DNA from: Paraphysomonas bandaiensis
Lineage: Eukaryota; Chrysophyceae
Assembly (NCBI GenBank): GCA_965644295.1
Contig: CBFFRP010000077.1
Coordinates: 124,001 to 188,000 of the forward strand
Direction: 5' to 3'
Length of the DNA stretch: 64,000 nucleotides
Both the position numbers and the translations under genes were made by a program. Shown piece by piece: positions 48,833 to 59,902 of the stretch (position 1 is its first letter; every line of letters starts with the position of its first letter). Below the pieces are notes generated by a model. It was not told the DNA's origin. It ran no database searches and saw nothing but the letters and a program-made list of their open reading frames with translations.

Positions 48833-49205
48833 CTAAACCAACTGCTGCTTATAGCTACTAAAAATACACCTCGTCCTCATCCTCTGAGCCATCATCGGTG
48901 AGGTCAACATCACCATATTCATCCACAGAATTAATTGAAATAACTGTCGAATAGCTTTCAGAAACAACAGCATATTAAGTAGGATGGATACTTTTGCGAA
49001 ACACTGATAAAATATGTTTAGCTGTGCTGAACAGACGTTCCCATGTATTGGAAGTACATACCAGGGCCAGGCAACCGTTAATGACTCGTGGATCTGTACG
49101 TTTCTTAATTTTTCGAGCTGACTGAAGATTTTTAGTCGCATAGTCAACATCAGCTTCATTATCCTTTGTAATGTTGTAATCAATTTCTCGGTTATTTATA
49201 TCCAT
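48833..49205 (-). mobile_element. hAT transposase C-terminal dimerisation remnant
   Basis: The minus-strand frame reads VINGCLALVCTSNTWERLFS, then AKHILSVFRKSI, matching the hAT C-terminal dimerisation motif (S/T-x-x-x-ER-x-FS...R). An in-frame TAA follows at IHPT; beyond it, the same frame goes on to an acidic end (DDGSEDEDEVYF), so the copy is broken. The catalytic part is absent. Inactive relic. Confidence 0.65.
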
Positions 49206-50604
49206 TTTGCACCCTGCAGTTGAGAATCTTCTCTTATATGACTATCATAATATTGATTGCAATATATTGCAATAGTATTGTGAGCTCTTGCAATACTCCT
49301 AGCACTTGATACTACTGTGATAGTACTTTGGCGTTATATTACGCTTTATCACAACAAGTCCGCAAAGTATTTTCACATGGCAAACGTACTAAATCCAACA
49401 ATCTCACAAATTTAACCTGATTGCTTTCAAATTATACCTTTGCCTAACCCTATCCCTAATCGAATAGAAATATCTGCATAAATTGAACATGCCATATATT
49501 GATGACAATACCGTGCTTCAGTAGACAGTTGTCACGTTTCCTTTTTCGAGAATAAGTATTATTGATATACACACATATATATATATTATTATACTATATC
49601 TAAAATAAGAAAGTTCGTAAAATGCGTGGCTGCATATGATGGCAGTACAAACGGAATATATGTAGTTCCGTGAATTTCAGTAGGAAGATTCGTTTGGTTT
49701 AATGAACAGATTTAAATGGAGTGTACCCTCAAGTTATGGGCACCTTTATAAGCACGTCGTATCACGGCTCCGGCGTTGGGATGCAGATACTAGAAACAAA
49801 GCATTTGCATGAGCTGCGTGAGTAAATTTCTATGCGTTGATAACTTGTCCACTCTTGCTGGTGGTAATGCTATTTATTTAGACAGCTTTAAAATTCGAGA
49901 CTTCGGCATTATCCAACATGCAGCAAAGCCACGACAGGGAATACGGTAAAGCTGCAAGGGTCATCAGAAGTCACACAGAAAACTGACGTCTTTAAGTCTT
50001 GAGTAACCATCTCAATACTAAGGTGTAAGTAGTATACATTGCACGTGCAACATAACATCAGTATGTCAATTCGAAAATACGGTATCTACAGTTTAACAAG
50101 GACTAGTTGCTATTAATATATTCGGTCAATATATATTAGTGAACCTATTGTAGGTGTTTTCCAGACAGATGTAGCCTCTCGCTAGCTGGATAGTTAAGTT
50201 GTCTGGTGTCACTGAATGTTGCCCTTTAACTGCTCGCTTCGCACGAAGCAAACCACCATAATAACCATTATGAAAAATAATACTTAGGTACAGCAGCAAT
50301 AACGAAATGATTTCCTGTTACATCCAAACACTCGAAGCTGTACATGTACAGCTCTAGGACAGGCAACTCGACTATGCTATTTCTGGGTGGGTTGTAGGGC
50401 TTTTCAGGGGTTGTATAAAATGGGGTACCATATTCTACAGGATTTTCCATATGATAGTTATGGTTCATGATCTATGACGGAACCATGCCATTTCGCTCCA
50501 GTTCAAGTGAATTTAGCTGAATAGGAAAATGATAGTTTGTTTTTTATATCGTTTTTTGAGACGAGTAGTCATCCAACAGATGTCAGTTCAATCCTGGCAA
50601 ATAA
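49206..50604. other. Intergenic, no gene seen
   Basis: AT-rich. Contains the TATTGCAATA motif near 49255, a TATATATATATAT run near 49575, and a CCTAACCCTATCCCTAA stretch near 49445 that only partly resembles telomeric repeats. A minus frame at 50268-50468 is not convincing. Confidence 0.3.
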
Positions 50605-50677
50605 GGGCGACTAGCTCAATTGGTAGAGCGCACGCTTAGCATGCGTGAGGTAGTGGGATCGAAGCCCACGTTGTCCA
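50605..50677 (+). tRNA. tRNA-Ala (anticodon AGC)
   Basis: 73 nt, no intron. Acceptor stem GGGCGAC pairs with GTTGTCC (two G-U pairs), D arm GCTC/GAGC with AATTGGTA loop, anticodon arm CACGC-TTAGCAT-GCGTG giving AGC, T arm GTGGG/CCCAC with loop ATCGAAG, discriminator A. The first T-loop base is A rather than T, a small deviation. CCA is not encoded, as expected in eukaryotes. Confidence 0.93.
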
Positions 50678-50680
50678 CTC

Positions 50681-50687
50681 TTTTTTT
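50681..50687 (+). terminator. RNA polymerase III T-run terminator
   Basis: Seven consecutive T, four bases after the tRNA discriminator base; standard pol III termination signal. Confidence 0.85.
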
Positions 50688-50783
50688 CTCACTCGTTTGG
50701 TTTCCTGCCATTTTCTGGAATTTTTTACTCCATTGTCATTAAAAAACCTAAATCTGAATAAATTTATGGCATCTCGTGCTATA

Positions 50784-52485
50784 CAGCGCATTCTCGATAT
50801 ATCGCGGTATGTATATCGCGATACCCTTTTATATCGCGGATTTTGGTCCAGGACACTTCATCACACATAATTCTAATGGAAAACTGAGGCCATTTTCTGT
50901 TACAAGGGTAAGCATTTTTTTGGTAAGCATTCCTTACCAAAATACGCCGAAAATCAATTTCTGTTTGCCCTGGTAAGCATTTTCGGGGTAAGTTTTTGAA
51001 AATGCTTACCAAAATGCTTACCCTGGAGAGAGAGTGGGGGGGTAAAATTTGGAATCCTTACCTGAGGATGAAATGTAATGATGCGCAAGAGTCTTTTTCT
51101 CTCATCGAAGGACGTCTGCTCATAAGAAGGATATATATATGTCTCATGATATTCAATGTCGCGTGCTGCAAGAACTTCGAATACCTGTTATTGAGAAATT
51201 TCTTCGTTACATACCCTCAATAACAGGAGGCTCATGAGACCATTCTGGAGTCATTCCCTGAGAATGCATGGAGTTCACAAATATCAACACTTGGACACCT
51301 GATTGAAACTTGGGCAAAAGCCGAAAAAGGCGGAGACATGTTTGGCACTGAAGAGTACACTAAGGAAAATGCACTGGGGGATATTTACCTCAAACGAATG
51401 CGTAGTATGACTTTGGAGTGAACATCGAAGTGCAGGTAATTGAAAGCTGAATTGAAGCATTGAGTATAAGTTTACCTTCTGTTGTTAAGTTAATACTTCT
51501 CGTATAATGTCAAACTTTGATACAGAGGATGAGTATGAGAAAACTTTTAATTGGTTAAGCAGTAGGGTTTCATTATCAAGTGACATTATAAGACAAGTAC
51601 TAATAATTCAATTTACGGAAACCTTAATGCGTGTAAGAACCAGCTATCAGGTTATTTTATGCTGTATGAGCTCTCTATTGTATATGCTTAAGTTTGTACA
51701 TACCATCTGTACAACATAGGTTGAATATTGCTATGTTCTATATTGTTATTCATAATTTTCACTCTATCGTGTTCATTACTAACACTCTAATAATCACAAC
51801 ATTGTTCTTTTACTATTATAAAGATCAATTCTTTATTATAATGAGACATAATGAAGAACAAATAAGAGCAGTATCACTGCACTTCAGCAGTCAATGTCTT
51901 TAGAGGACGAAGGCGATGACGATGACGAGGATGATTGTATTAACACCAATGGAAATGATAGTGCTATTACTGCTGTGCAAGCCGACAATGCTGTTTTAAT
52001 GTTACTCGATTATGCTACCCAGGAGGGGCATTCAACAGCGCATATTGAGCTCCTCAGAAAAGTGCAGAATAATATTCATACAGAAAGGCACAAGAATCAT
52101 TCTAAGGTACAAACTTCTCTGCATCAGTTTTTTTCAGCACGTACTAAAGGTTCTGAAGTCCATGAAATTTAATAATTTTATCTTATTGTTAGCTAGGAAT
52201 GTAGTAAGTGTGTTAAGAAATTGAATACCATAAATTCCATAAATAATGATATATTAGTAACTTATTTCACAAATTCTTTGCATGTGCCATTCAGTACAAG
52301 GAGTACTATGCTATACAGACACGACATTGTGGATATATTGCACAGTCTTAAGCTCCTTAAACTTGTTCTCTATGACTTTGCGGAATACAGTGCTGTATTT
52401 TACTATTAAATTGTATATCGCGATATTGCGATATATCGCGATTTCCTCTCCAGGACACTTTCCGCGATATATCGAGAATGCGCTG
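50784..52485 (+). mobile_element. Pogo/Tigger-like Tc1-mariner transposon, 1.7 kb, degenerate
   Basis: Two perfect 24-bp terminal inverted repeats start CAGCGCATTCTCG and end ATATCGCGG, at 50784-50807 and 52462-52485. TA dinucleotides flank both ends (50782-50783, 52486-52487), the target duplication of this superfamily. A CAG start is also typical of pogo elements. Subterminal ATATCGCGAT motifs recur. The interior holds coding remnants: around 51230-51420 (GHLIETWAKAEKGGD) and 51894-52172. The latter encodes an acidic run (DEGDDDDEDD) and ends KVQTSLHQFFS, the usual C-terminus of pogo transposases. The DDE core is missing or unreadable, so it cannot be autonomous. Confidence 0.85.
50906..51023. 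repeat. Short inverted-repeat element nested in the pogo transposon
   Basis: 118 bp with imperfect inverted ends, both starting GGGTAAGCATTTT and repeating GGTAAGCATT. That 10-mer occurs three times forward (50907, about 50921, 50972) and twice inverted (about 51001 and 51014). The element may be a MITE inserted in the transposon or part of its subterminal region; no clear target duplication. Confidence 0.6.
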
Positions 52486-54187
52486 TATTTACCCACACAA
52501 TGTCTGCATCACATATCTGGCTGTGGATATGGCATGAAACGATGTGAACACCGAAGCACATCGCCGCCAAAGGCTTCCTCCGAACTGTAAATTAGGATAC
52601 TCTTACCCGGATTACGTTATGGACAATATGGTGTTTTCCCGTTCAATCCGTCGAAGATACGGTCGCTAGAGGAGAGATATCGTCCACACGGTCATGAGTA
52701 TCAAATGAACTATCCACTTTAGTGGCAGGTTAACGCCACTTCCTGAACAATAAATATTTGCTTCTGCAGAGAGAAGCAGCGACAATACAATGCCCTGGTT
52801 TGTACTATCTATCCTGCAACATCTTTGCCGAAATACAAACCACTGTACGGATTGTGAGTCCAAGGCCTACCCATGGAATGCGCCATGATCACATTCATGA
52901 TCATGTGGTGCGTTAACAAGAAAAGAGATGAAGTTGATCGTGCTGACTTCATGTGCAGCTGTGTGCGTGATCCCACCAGCCTGGTATTTGCCGCATTGTT
53001 ATTAGCGATCGATAGAGATGAAGCTGGGTATTACACCAGTCAGGTCGCTAGAACTAGGGGTCATTATTTTTTAGGTACACCGGATTGCACATGTACCATC
53101 AATAGAAGCCGCAATCAGAATATTATCCACGTAGCGATCATATCTATTTCTTGACCTCTCGCAGATGATATGATATCCACTAATTACAGAGTTTAAAAAT
53201 AGGAGTTAAAGATATGGTATCACATCTGATCTTTTTTTTCTATTAAAACGTGTGGTACATTGAACCGCCCGACTTCGCACAGAAGCTATACTTAATGAAG
53301 GTCACATTGCTATAAAGCGTCCGATTAATATTTACCAGATTTTACTCTAGTTGATCCAGTATTATGGCTTTTGAATCTCGGATGAATATTGATAGTTCGG
53401 CGCCCAATAATATCACCATATGTTTTTGGTGTTTAAGGTTTGCATATAGCAAGAGGTTGACATCAGTGATCAATGATATGTTCGACTCCAACTGCACGAA
53501 CAATTCGTTGTATCTTAAGGACAATATTTCAGGAGAGAGGAGGAGGGAGATGATGTGTGGCGTTCAACTTTGCGCCGCGATTGGGGTTCTGCTTGCCATT
53601 TCTATCTATCATAATCTCTGCAACCAAACTCTATAACAGTTTTGTAGTCCTTGCACAGGTAGTCTGGATGTGAGATTAGAGGACAAAACCTCGCACTGTC
53701 GCGAAGCGGTCTCATTGGTGCAATTTTGCTTACAGACACACGATATATTCAACTTATATACAACGACACCTCGTTGGCAATTCTGTTGCTACCAACGTAC
53801 TGTGTACACAAGTAATAGATGCATAGCAGAGCTGCCTAACAATTATTATTTGGTGTCTCATTAAAATTATTGAAAGTAATTGAAATCAATTACGCATCCC
53901 TGATACATAGTGAAATCACCAAGGAGACAAAAAGTATTAAAGTTTTCTTACTTGACTAAAAACTGCAGAGAGATATTACGCTTTCAGAAAACTGTGGTGA
54001 TTACGTAGTCATTTATATTGCTATACTTGCTATATTGTAAAATTTCTATAAAATGTTACATTCAGTTGTACACACTATTCAGAGACGACAAGACTACTTT
54101 CTCTAGAAAATACTATATATCTGATATGTTAGGTATATAGAAACAAACAAATATATGAAAACAATTCAAATATTGAGAGAGTGTGTT
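52486..54187. other. Intergenic, unassigned frames only
   Basis: A plus frame at 52873-53154 (with RDPTSLVFAALLLAIDRDEA) and a minus frame at 53342-53524 have plausible composition but nothing I recognise. They may be old transposon fragments. No RNA gene seen. Confidence 0.3.
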
Positions 54188-55533
54188 CTAGTCCACCGCG
54201 ATCAAAATACACGATGCATTGTCTGGTGCGTACCCTGCATCCAAAAACAAGTGTAAATCTAATGCCTTGTCAACACGAAGGTACATCACGTAGATATAGT
54301 GAGCCAACAAGAAGCTAAATAAAAAGCAGGACACAAAACCAAGCGGCACTTACTATTCTTTTTCCAATAATCTGAAACAGTTGCACGAAGACATAAATCG
54401 CGAGCGGCAGTTGTCATCATCTCGTTTAGATCGGCTCGATTCGCTATAAGGTTTTCTTCACAAGGTCCCTCCCTGTACAAAGCATGAAGCAATATATACT
54501 AAGTGTTGTGAATAAGTACTTTCTGTTTCATACGGTCATGTGTATTTTACGAGCACACATATATTTATATACTTGCATATACATATATCAATATATTATC
54601 GTTCAGATGACAGGGTGATCACCTCATGGCTGTAGCATTCGCCTTTGGGTTACAATGTGGACGCCTCAAATCAAGGTGCTGCCTAATTATTTTAAAGACT
54701 TCAGAGGGTCTAAAAGCATCCCATACTCCATCTGAAGCAAGGACAACCATCCGAAAATCTTTGAAAAGCCGGTAGGTCTGCATTTCGCCATGATGATGAA
54801 TCACTGTTCCTTTGATACCTCCGAGTAGGGGCAATTTCGCATAAAAATCGCCAAACGAGCGGGTAACGATGAGTCCTCCAGGGTAAACTCTCAACGGCGT
54901 GTGAATAGGCCGAAAGAAAAAGCAGCACGGTATCATAGATGATTGGGGGGGAGATTGCTCTACCACCGCCCCTGAGTTTCGGCATCGCGAAACCTCGGCG
55001 GGGTTCGACGTGGAGTGGTCCTCTGTCACTTTGGCGTGACTTCCATCTGGACGCTCAATGAATGCAGAACTATCACCACAGTTGACTACAAATAATTGAT
55101 GTCCTGAGATTAAACACACAGTAGCCGTGGACCCGTCACGCAGCACGCCGTATTCAGTCTTGAGGTATTTGTAGAGTTTATCATCCATTCGGCGCCAGGT
55201 TTCTTGCAATGCAAGGCCAGGGTTAGAGCAAATCAAGGGGTGCTGTGCTAGTGACTTGTGGAATTGTAGGGCCAAAAACTTTGAAGCTTCTCCGCCTCCG
55301 TGACCTTTAAGCAGGAGTGGTAAGTTAACATGAGGTCATCTGAAGAGACACTAGGCAAAGTTACCGTCAAAAATAGCACAATATATCCTCATATCATTGT
55401 TAGGAGGATTAGATATGTACTTGTTGAGATTAACACACACCGCAAAGTCCTCCTGTGTCTCTTTCCATCCACGTTCTAAGGCACAGCCAATGTTAACAGA
55501 CAGTGACCTGTTACTGGGACTGATTTTGCTCAT
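54188..55533 (-). CDS. PP2C-type (PPM) serine/threonine phosphatase
   Basis: Four exons: 55533-55365, 55304-54623, 54472-54354, 54258-54188; GT-AG introns of 60, 150 and 95 nt; 346 residues. I take the ATG at 55533. All PPM metal-binding and catalytic motifs are present in order: RGWKETQEDF near the start, DGHGG (created across intron 1), GDSSAF, the TEDHS segment, SFGD, LASDGVWD and, in the last exon, PDNASCILIAVD. The aspartates that bind the two Mn/Mg ions are intact, so it should be active. No membrane helix or targeting signal is obvious; probably cytosolic or nuclear. Divergent from the sulfotransferase-like gene, starts 485 bp apart. Confidence 0.93.
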
Positions 55534-56018
55534 AGAGGTCACTATGACATTACCTTATACTACAGGGGACATATTTGCAATACTATGGTGAAAGATATCA
55601 GTTCCAGAAGTCATGAGCACATGTTCGAGGAATTCATCAAGAGGCAGTTAGTGTCTTCTTCTTGTTCTAAATACGTGGTAACATACAGCAGTACCAGTAC
55701 GAGATACACGAGGAGAAGGTATCGGAATCTTCGAATAGTGATAAAATAATTAGAAAATAGGCCTTTTTATCACTGTTTTCTATTTTTTAAAAGAAAGTTC
55801 TGATTTTTATTACAACTGGACTGATATTTCGGATATTGTTCTCGTTCACAGGAGTCTGGAGGGCAATAGTTGCTTATACTCATGCCATGCTAACTGACAT
55901 CTATGATCTGCTTATACTTTAGAATGATGTAAGTTTCATAGTGATTACTGTACGATGAATAACATGCGTATAACTCTTCAGTTATTATTACTTATACACA
56001 ACTATCATTTATAAGACG
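55534..56018. promoter_or_regulatory. Divergent intergenic region, candidate bidirectional promoter
   Basis: 485 bp. Contains CAGCAGTACCAGTACG near 55688 and TTACTGTACG near 55945, the same motif as in the other divergent gaps. No open frame. Confidence 0.35.
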
Positions 56019-57179
56019 ATGTTTCACATCATATGTTACTTACTATTACTTTTTCTGTCTCTTTGTTGCAATGCTCATAAACCAATAGCCCTTGTTCATG
56101 TTGGGCCCCATAAAGCAGGATCAACTTATGTTCAATCACTGTTGCTCTTATTGGAGTCTTCATTACAAGAGGAGGGTATAAAGGTCATTAAAAATGAAGA
56201 GTATACATCTGATATCTTTTCACCGGACTCTAATTTGGTATATTTGGGAAAGTCATTGATGGATGCAGGGAAAGCTAATGAAAATGTACTGCTGAGATCT
56301 GCACATAGAGTCCTATCGGATCACTTACACAATAATCGAAGTGTTATATTATCTGCAGAAATATTTGATTCGCAGTCTATAAATTTGGGCGTATTTGTTA
56401 GACTTCTTAGTCATTTTCGTGTGACAATTGCTATTGTTCATCGCAATTGGCTTTCAATGTTGATATCGACTTATTTTCAAGAGTGTAGAATGCTACGTGG
56501 TGTTATAAAACGCTGTCGTAATATTCCAGAAAGTAAAGAAGTCTCATTTGAAAACTTTGTTGTATACAATAACCTCACCTCTTCTGTATCAGTCTTGGCA
56601 ATGGAACGACAAGCACTATCTGTTGCCAATCGGTATGCCAATCACTTCGGAGCAAACAATATCCGCATACTTGATCTGGAAGGTCTTGTGAGCGGCGGTT
56701 CGGACATATTTCTAGCATTCCTTGATCTGTTAAACCCAAGTGAGAAATTGAAACAAACGGCAGTCAGTACAGTCCAATCTGTGGATGCATCTAACGTTGG
56801 ATATTCAATGGATTACAACCAAATATTTCGTGCTGCTACTTCCAAAGGCCTGGTACCACCAGAGTGTAATATGGTGGGGCAACCTAGTTGGGAGGCCTGG
56901 TCTGAAATTCCTGATAACGAGCGTAGAGAGTTTCCCAAAAAATGTACGCGGCAAGAAATTTTGGACGTACTTGTACGACAGGCTCTGAGGTTGGATACAT
57001 CTATACGTGAGATGTGGGCGCAATCGATTGTAGGTGGTAGTCGAGTGGCGGCTGAAGAAGCTATACAGAAGGCACAAAATGATGTACGTCTTTGTGCTGT
57101 AGATGAAAAGGCTTTTTTCAGTTCAAAATATTGGGTAAACCTTGTAAAGGAAGAGATAAGGAGAAAATGCACTGATTGA
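56019..57179 (+). CDS. Secreted/luminal sulfotransferase-like protein
   Basis: Intronless, 386 residues. The first 20 residues (hydrophobic ICYLLLLFLSLCC, then NAHKP) form a signal peptide or anchor. Immediately after comes LVHVGPHKAGSTYVQS, the P-loop that binds the 5'-phosphosulfate of PAPS in sulfotransferases (GxxKxGST, residues 29-36). A later ILSAEIF then VTIAIVHRNWLSMLISTY pattern fits the second (3'-phosphate-binding) region, with an Arg and Ser suitably placed. Together these suggest a Golgi enzyme that sulfates a glycan or protein; the acceptor is unknown. The C-terminal third is poorly conserved and charged. Paired with a PP2C gene upstream; no shared pathway implied. Confidence 0.75.
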   Translation: MFHIICYLLLLFLSLCCNAHKPIALVHVGPHKAGSTYVQSLLLLLESSLQEEGIKVIKNEEYTSDIFSPDSNLVYLGKSLMDAGKANENVLLRSAHRVLSDHLHNNRSVILSAEIFDSQSINLGVFVRLLSHFRVTIAIVHRNWLSMLISTYFQECRMLRGVIKRCRNIPESKEVSFENFVVYNNLTSSVSVLAMERQALSVANRYANHFGANNIRILDLEGLVSGGSDIFLAFLDLLNPSEKLKQTAVSTVQSVDASNVGYSMDYNQIFRAATSKGLVPPECNMVGQPSWEAWSEIPDNERREFPKKCTRQEILDVLVRQALRLDTSIREMWAQSIVGGSRVAAEEAIQKAQNDVRLCAVDEKAFFSSKYWVNLVKEEIRRKCTD

Positions 57180-57599
57180 GCTTGTATATTTGTATCATGA
57201 CTTAAGAAATCAAGAAGTTTCAAGTTAAGGATGAAGTAGTGTAGGTAGTAGTGTGAGATGTGAGAGGAGAGTTAACACCAAGCTTTCTTCCCATTCATGA
57301 GTTGAATTTACTCAAACTATTGCATTTTTACTTACTTTCATTCTTAATACTTCTAAATATAGAGGATAAACGAACAAGTTCTCGTTATCCTGATATCATA
57401 ATGACTCAATACATCACTCATTCTTCTACACTTCCCCCCTAATGCGAGATCTTATTGACTGTCTGGCTTTATGTTCTTTACCTTTTAACTGGGTTAACCC
57501 ATACGGCCCTCAAACTGTCACTGTGGTAGCATAGATGCCTTGTGTTTTCCTTACTGAAGCAACATCTCCTTCTGACTACGTCAAAACACTGGTGCTCCT
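57180..57599. other. Intergenic, no gene seen
   Basis: 3' flank of the sulfotransferase-like gene; only short frames. Confidence 0.3.
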
Positions 57600-57725
57600 T
57601 AAATGGTACGGAAGTGGTTGCACTTTGGAGCTTGCGGCGACGCACAAGTAGCTTCTGTAACGTTAAAGAGTAGGATATGAGAAAATGAACTAGTTAGTTA
57701 CTGGTAGAGGTTGATCTAGCGTGAC
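57600..57725 (-). repeat. Dispersed repeat family A, copy 3
   Basis: The reverse complement aligns with 1345-1456 and 25100-25185: CTAGATC, TCTACC(A/T)GTA, TCTCATATCCTACT, AACGTTAC(A)GAAGCT, CTTGTGCGTCGCCGCAAG and GTGCAACCAC. The loop A>G change in the hairpin core leaves its stem intact. With copy 1 the match is the longest of the three comparisons (about 110 bp). Confidence 0.7.
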
Positions 57726-59209
57726 TAGTCTTCATCTAACTACTTTTCTGGTGTCGGTTCTTGACACCTACTGCTAATAATAAGACTCTCACACACATCT
57801 TCCTTCATCATGTCGTAACTGCGCAGCACGAGTATACATACTGCTGTTCATCCTTAGCCTGATATTTCTCGTCCTCTAAGTGGTAGTTACACATGCCCAC
57901 TGTAACGCCGCTGTAAGTTTCTCCACCCAGGTCTCATCTCCACCTCTTACTACCCTCTCCAGGTGTTACTGTTCCTCCATGGCAAAACTAGAGATACACA
58001 ACTTGTCGAAGTCTTAAATAAAAAGAAATATCAGACGAGTTTCTATAGGCGATGCAACCCCCTGCAGTTAAAATCTCTCAACCAAGTCGGACTTGCACCT
58101 ATTCGTACTACTTAGGGGGATGTGTACCGGAGAAATTCTCACTGGGAAACTATCCTGAGCCGCATATTTAGACAGAAGATAATATTTTTCCCACTCATAG
58201 CCCTTAAGGTGAACTCATCCCGGATGCTTGACTTCAGCAGGCAGCCCAAAAACCCCGGATACCCTTGAGGGGTCCATTACCGGATGGCTGTTAATTTGTC
58301 AAAGGCCAATGATGCCTACACAAGTGACGCTTATTTGTGACACTTGCACTACACAAACACTTGACTACTGTATGAGTGAGCAGAACATCATCTGCTTTCT
58401 ATCTACACAGCTCACGCTAGTGTACCAGACAAACTCTTATGGCACACTGTTGAGGCGAAAGCGCTCAATAGCAGACCCAAGTATTGATTCCAGAACCAAG
58501 TGGTTAGCGTGCTGCCACTCATTGACAAGTACTGCGGTCTCTGTTGTCGACAGACCCAGTGGGAAGGCGCGATAAGCAATTGCTGTCACTGCAGTGTAAT
58601 CCTGCAGGCAACTCGTTCTCCCACACCTTGATAGCTAATTCAGAATATCAGTTTCCGCCGAAACACCACATACACATTATATACACATCAAAACATCAAA
58701 ACATCTGTTGTTAATTCCATATTGGTATTCCAAGTCACTGGGACTTTCGAAATGGATTACTGGGTTTTTGATAAAGTCCTCTGGATAGAGTGTGCATTGG
58801 TACTGTGTTACACCCTCCACATCCAACTCCAATCTTCATGTAAACACGTTTCATCCCCGACTGCACCAACACATCCATTATGATAACGATGTTTTGAATC
58901 CCTCTGTGCATATAGGAACGTGACGGAACGCTCTCGTAATATTCGGGTAGGGAAAGTTTTTTTTTTGTGTTGCCTGCTCTACATTCCAACAGGGATACGG
59001 CGGTATGATATGATACTACGACGGTCGTAATCATATCATACGTATATGTATTGCGGAGAGGATACAAGAATATGTATACCAACCTACACGTACATTCTGC
59101 CTGTGCATACCCAGCATACAGTCTGCTGTGTAGTAATAAACAAACATATTCATACACTCTGCTAAGATATACCTACATACCCTTATTAATCTGTCAAATT
59201 TCTTACACA
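57726..59209. other. Intergenic with one coding-like minus-strand stretch
   Basis: On the minus strand, about 58640-58437 is open and reads in part YRAFPLGLSTTETAVLV and NEWQHANHLVLESILG before a TAA. It has no start and no recognised family, so it is probably a fragment of a gene or transposon. The rest shows nothing. Sequence before the UCH start is AT-rich. Confidence 0.3.
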
Positions 59210-59902
59210 ATGAGCAGTGAAAGTGGATTTAACTGGCCTCCTCTTGAGAGCAACCCTGAAGTGTTCACAAGTTACCTTCATACCATTGGAATGAGCCGCC
59301 AATGGAGCATCGGTGAGGTGTATGGCTTCGATGAAGATTTGCTCGCTTTTTTGCCCCAACCCGTGCTTGGTGTTATTGTGGCTATTGAAAGACTACATAA
59401 AGATGATGACAGACAACAAGGAAGTGAAGATAACAACAATATCGTCCCGTATTACATGAAGCAGACTTCTGAATTGGACAATGCATGCGGAATAATTGCG
59501 TGCCTTCACACGTGTTTAAATAACTTAGACAAAGTTGAGCTTGAAGCTGGAAGTATACTGGAAAAGTTTTGTAAGGATGTGAAAGAATTGTCTCCCGCTG
59601 ATAGGGCGACGCATTTAGAAAATGCGACAGATTTCAAGTCGCAACACGCATCTGCCGCATCTGAGGGGCAAAGTACACAGGCAGCTAACCAAGATGCCGT
59701 CAAGCACCACTTTATTGCTTTTGTGGTTAACGGAAACAACCAACTCATTGAGTTGGATGGTACCAAGCGGGGGCCAAACGTGATTGCTGAAGGATGCCAT
59801 GATGTACTGAGAGGAAGCATTGCAGAAATTCAGCGAAGATTAGCCGCTGGAGAAATCAGCGAATCGATTAATATGATGACACTTAACGCTAATCCAGCAT
59901 AG
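59210..59902 (+). CDS. Ubiquitin carboxyl-terminal hydrolase, UCHL3-like (peptidase C12)
   Basis: Intronless, 230 residues, the same length as human UCHL3. The frame is open 53 codons upstream but that part is low-complexity, so the ATG at 59210 (MSSESGFNWPPLESNPE) is chosen; it matches the family start with its WxPLExNPE motif. The catalytic set is complete: Gln85 in MKQT, Cys93 in NACGIIACLH, His167 in HHFIAF and Asp183 in ELDGTK, all close to human numbering (89, 95, 169, 184). The crossover loop around residues 147-162 is polar and Gln/Ser-rich as expected. It cleaves small adducts and processed precursors from the ubiquitin (or NEDD8) C-terminus in the cytosol. Confidence 0.96.
   Translation: MSSESGFNWPPLESNPEVFTSYLHTIGMSRQWSIGEVYGFDEDLLAFLPQPVLGVIVAIERLHKDDDRQQGSEDNNNIVPYYMKQTSELDNACGIIACLHTCLNNLDKVELEAGSILEKFCKDVKELSPADRATHLENATDFKSQHASAASEGQSTQAANQDAVKHHFIAFVVNGNNQLIELDGTKRGPNVIAEGCHDVLRGSIAEIQRRLAAGEISESINMMTLNANPA

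Noticed and set aside
49440-49465. Telomere-like CCTAACCCTATCCCTAA
   Set aside because: Only a few imperfect units inside ordinary intergenic sequence; not a telomeric array.
59051-59209. 53-residue N-terminal extension of the UCH protein
   Set aside because: No family member has it, and the downstream ATG gives the exact family start and length.
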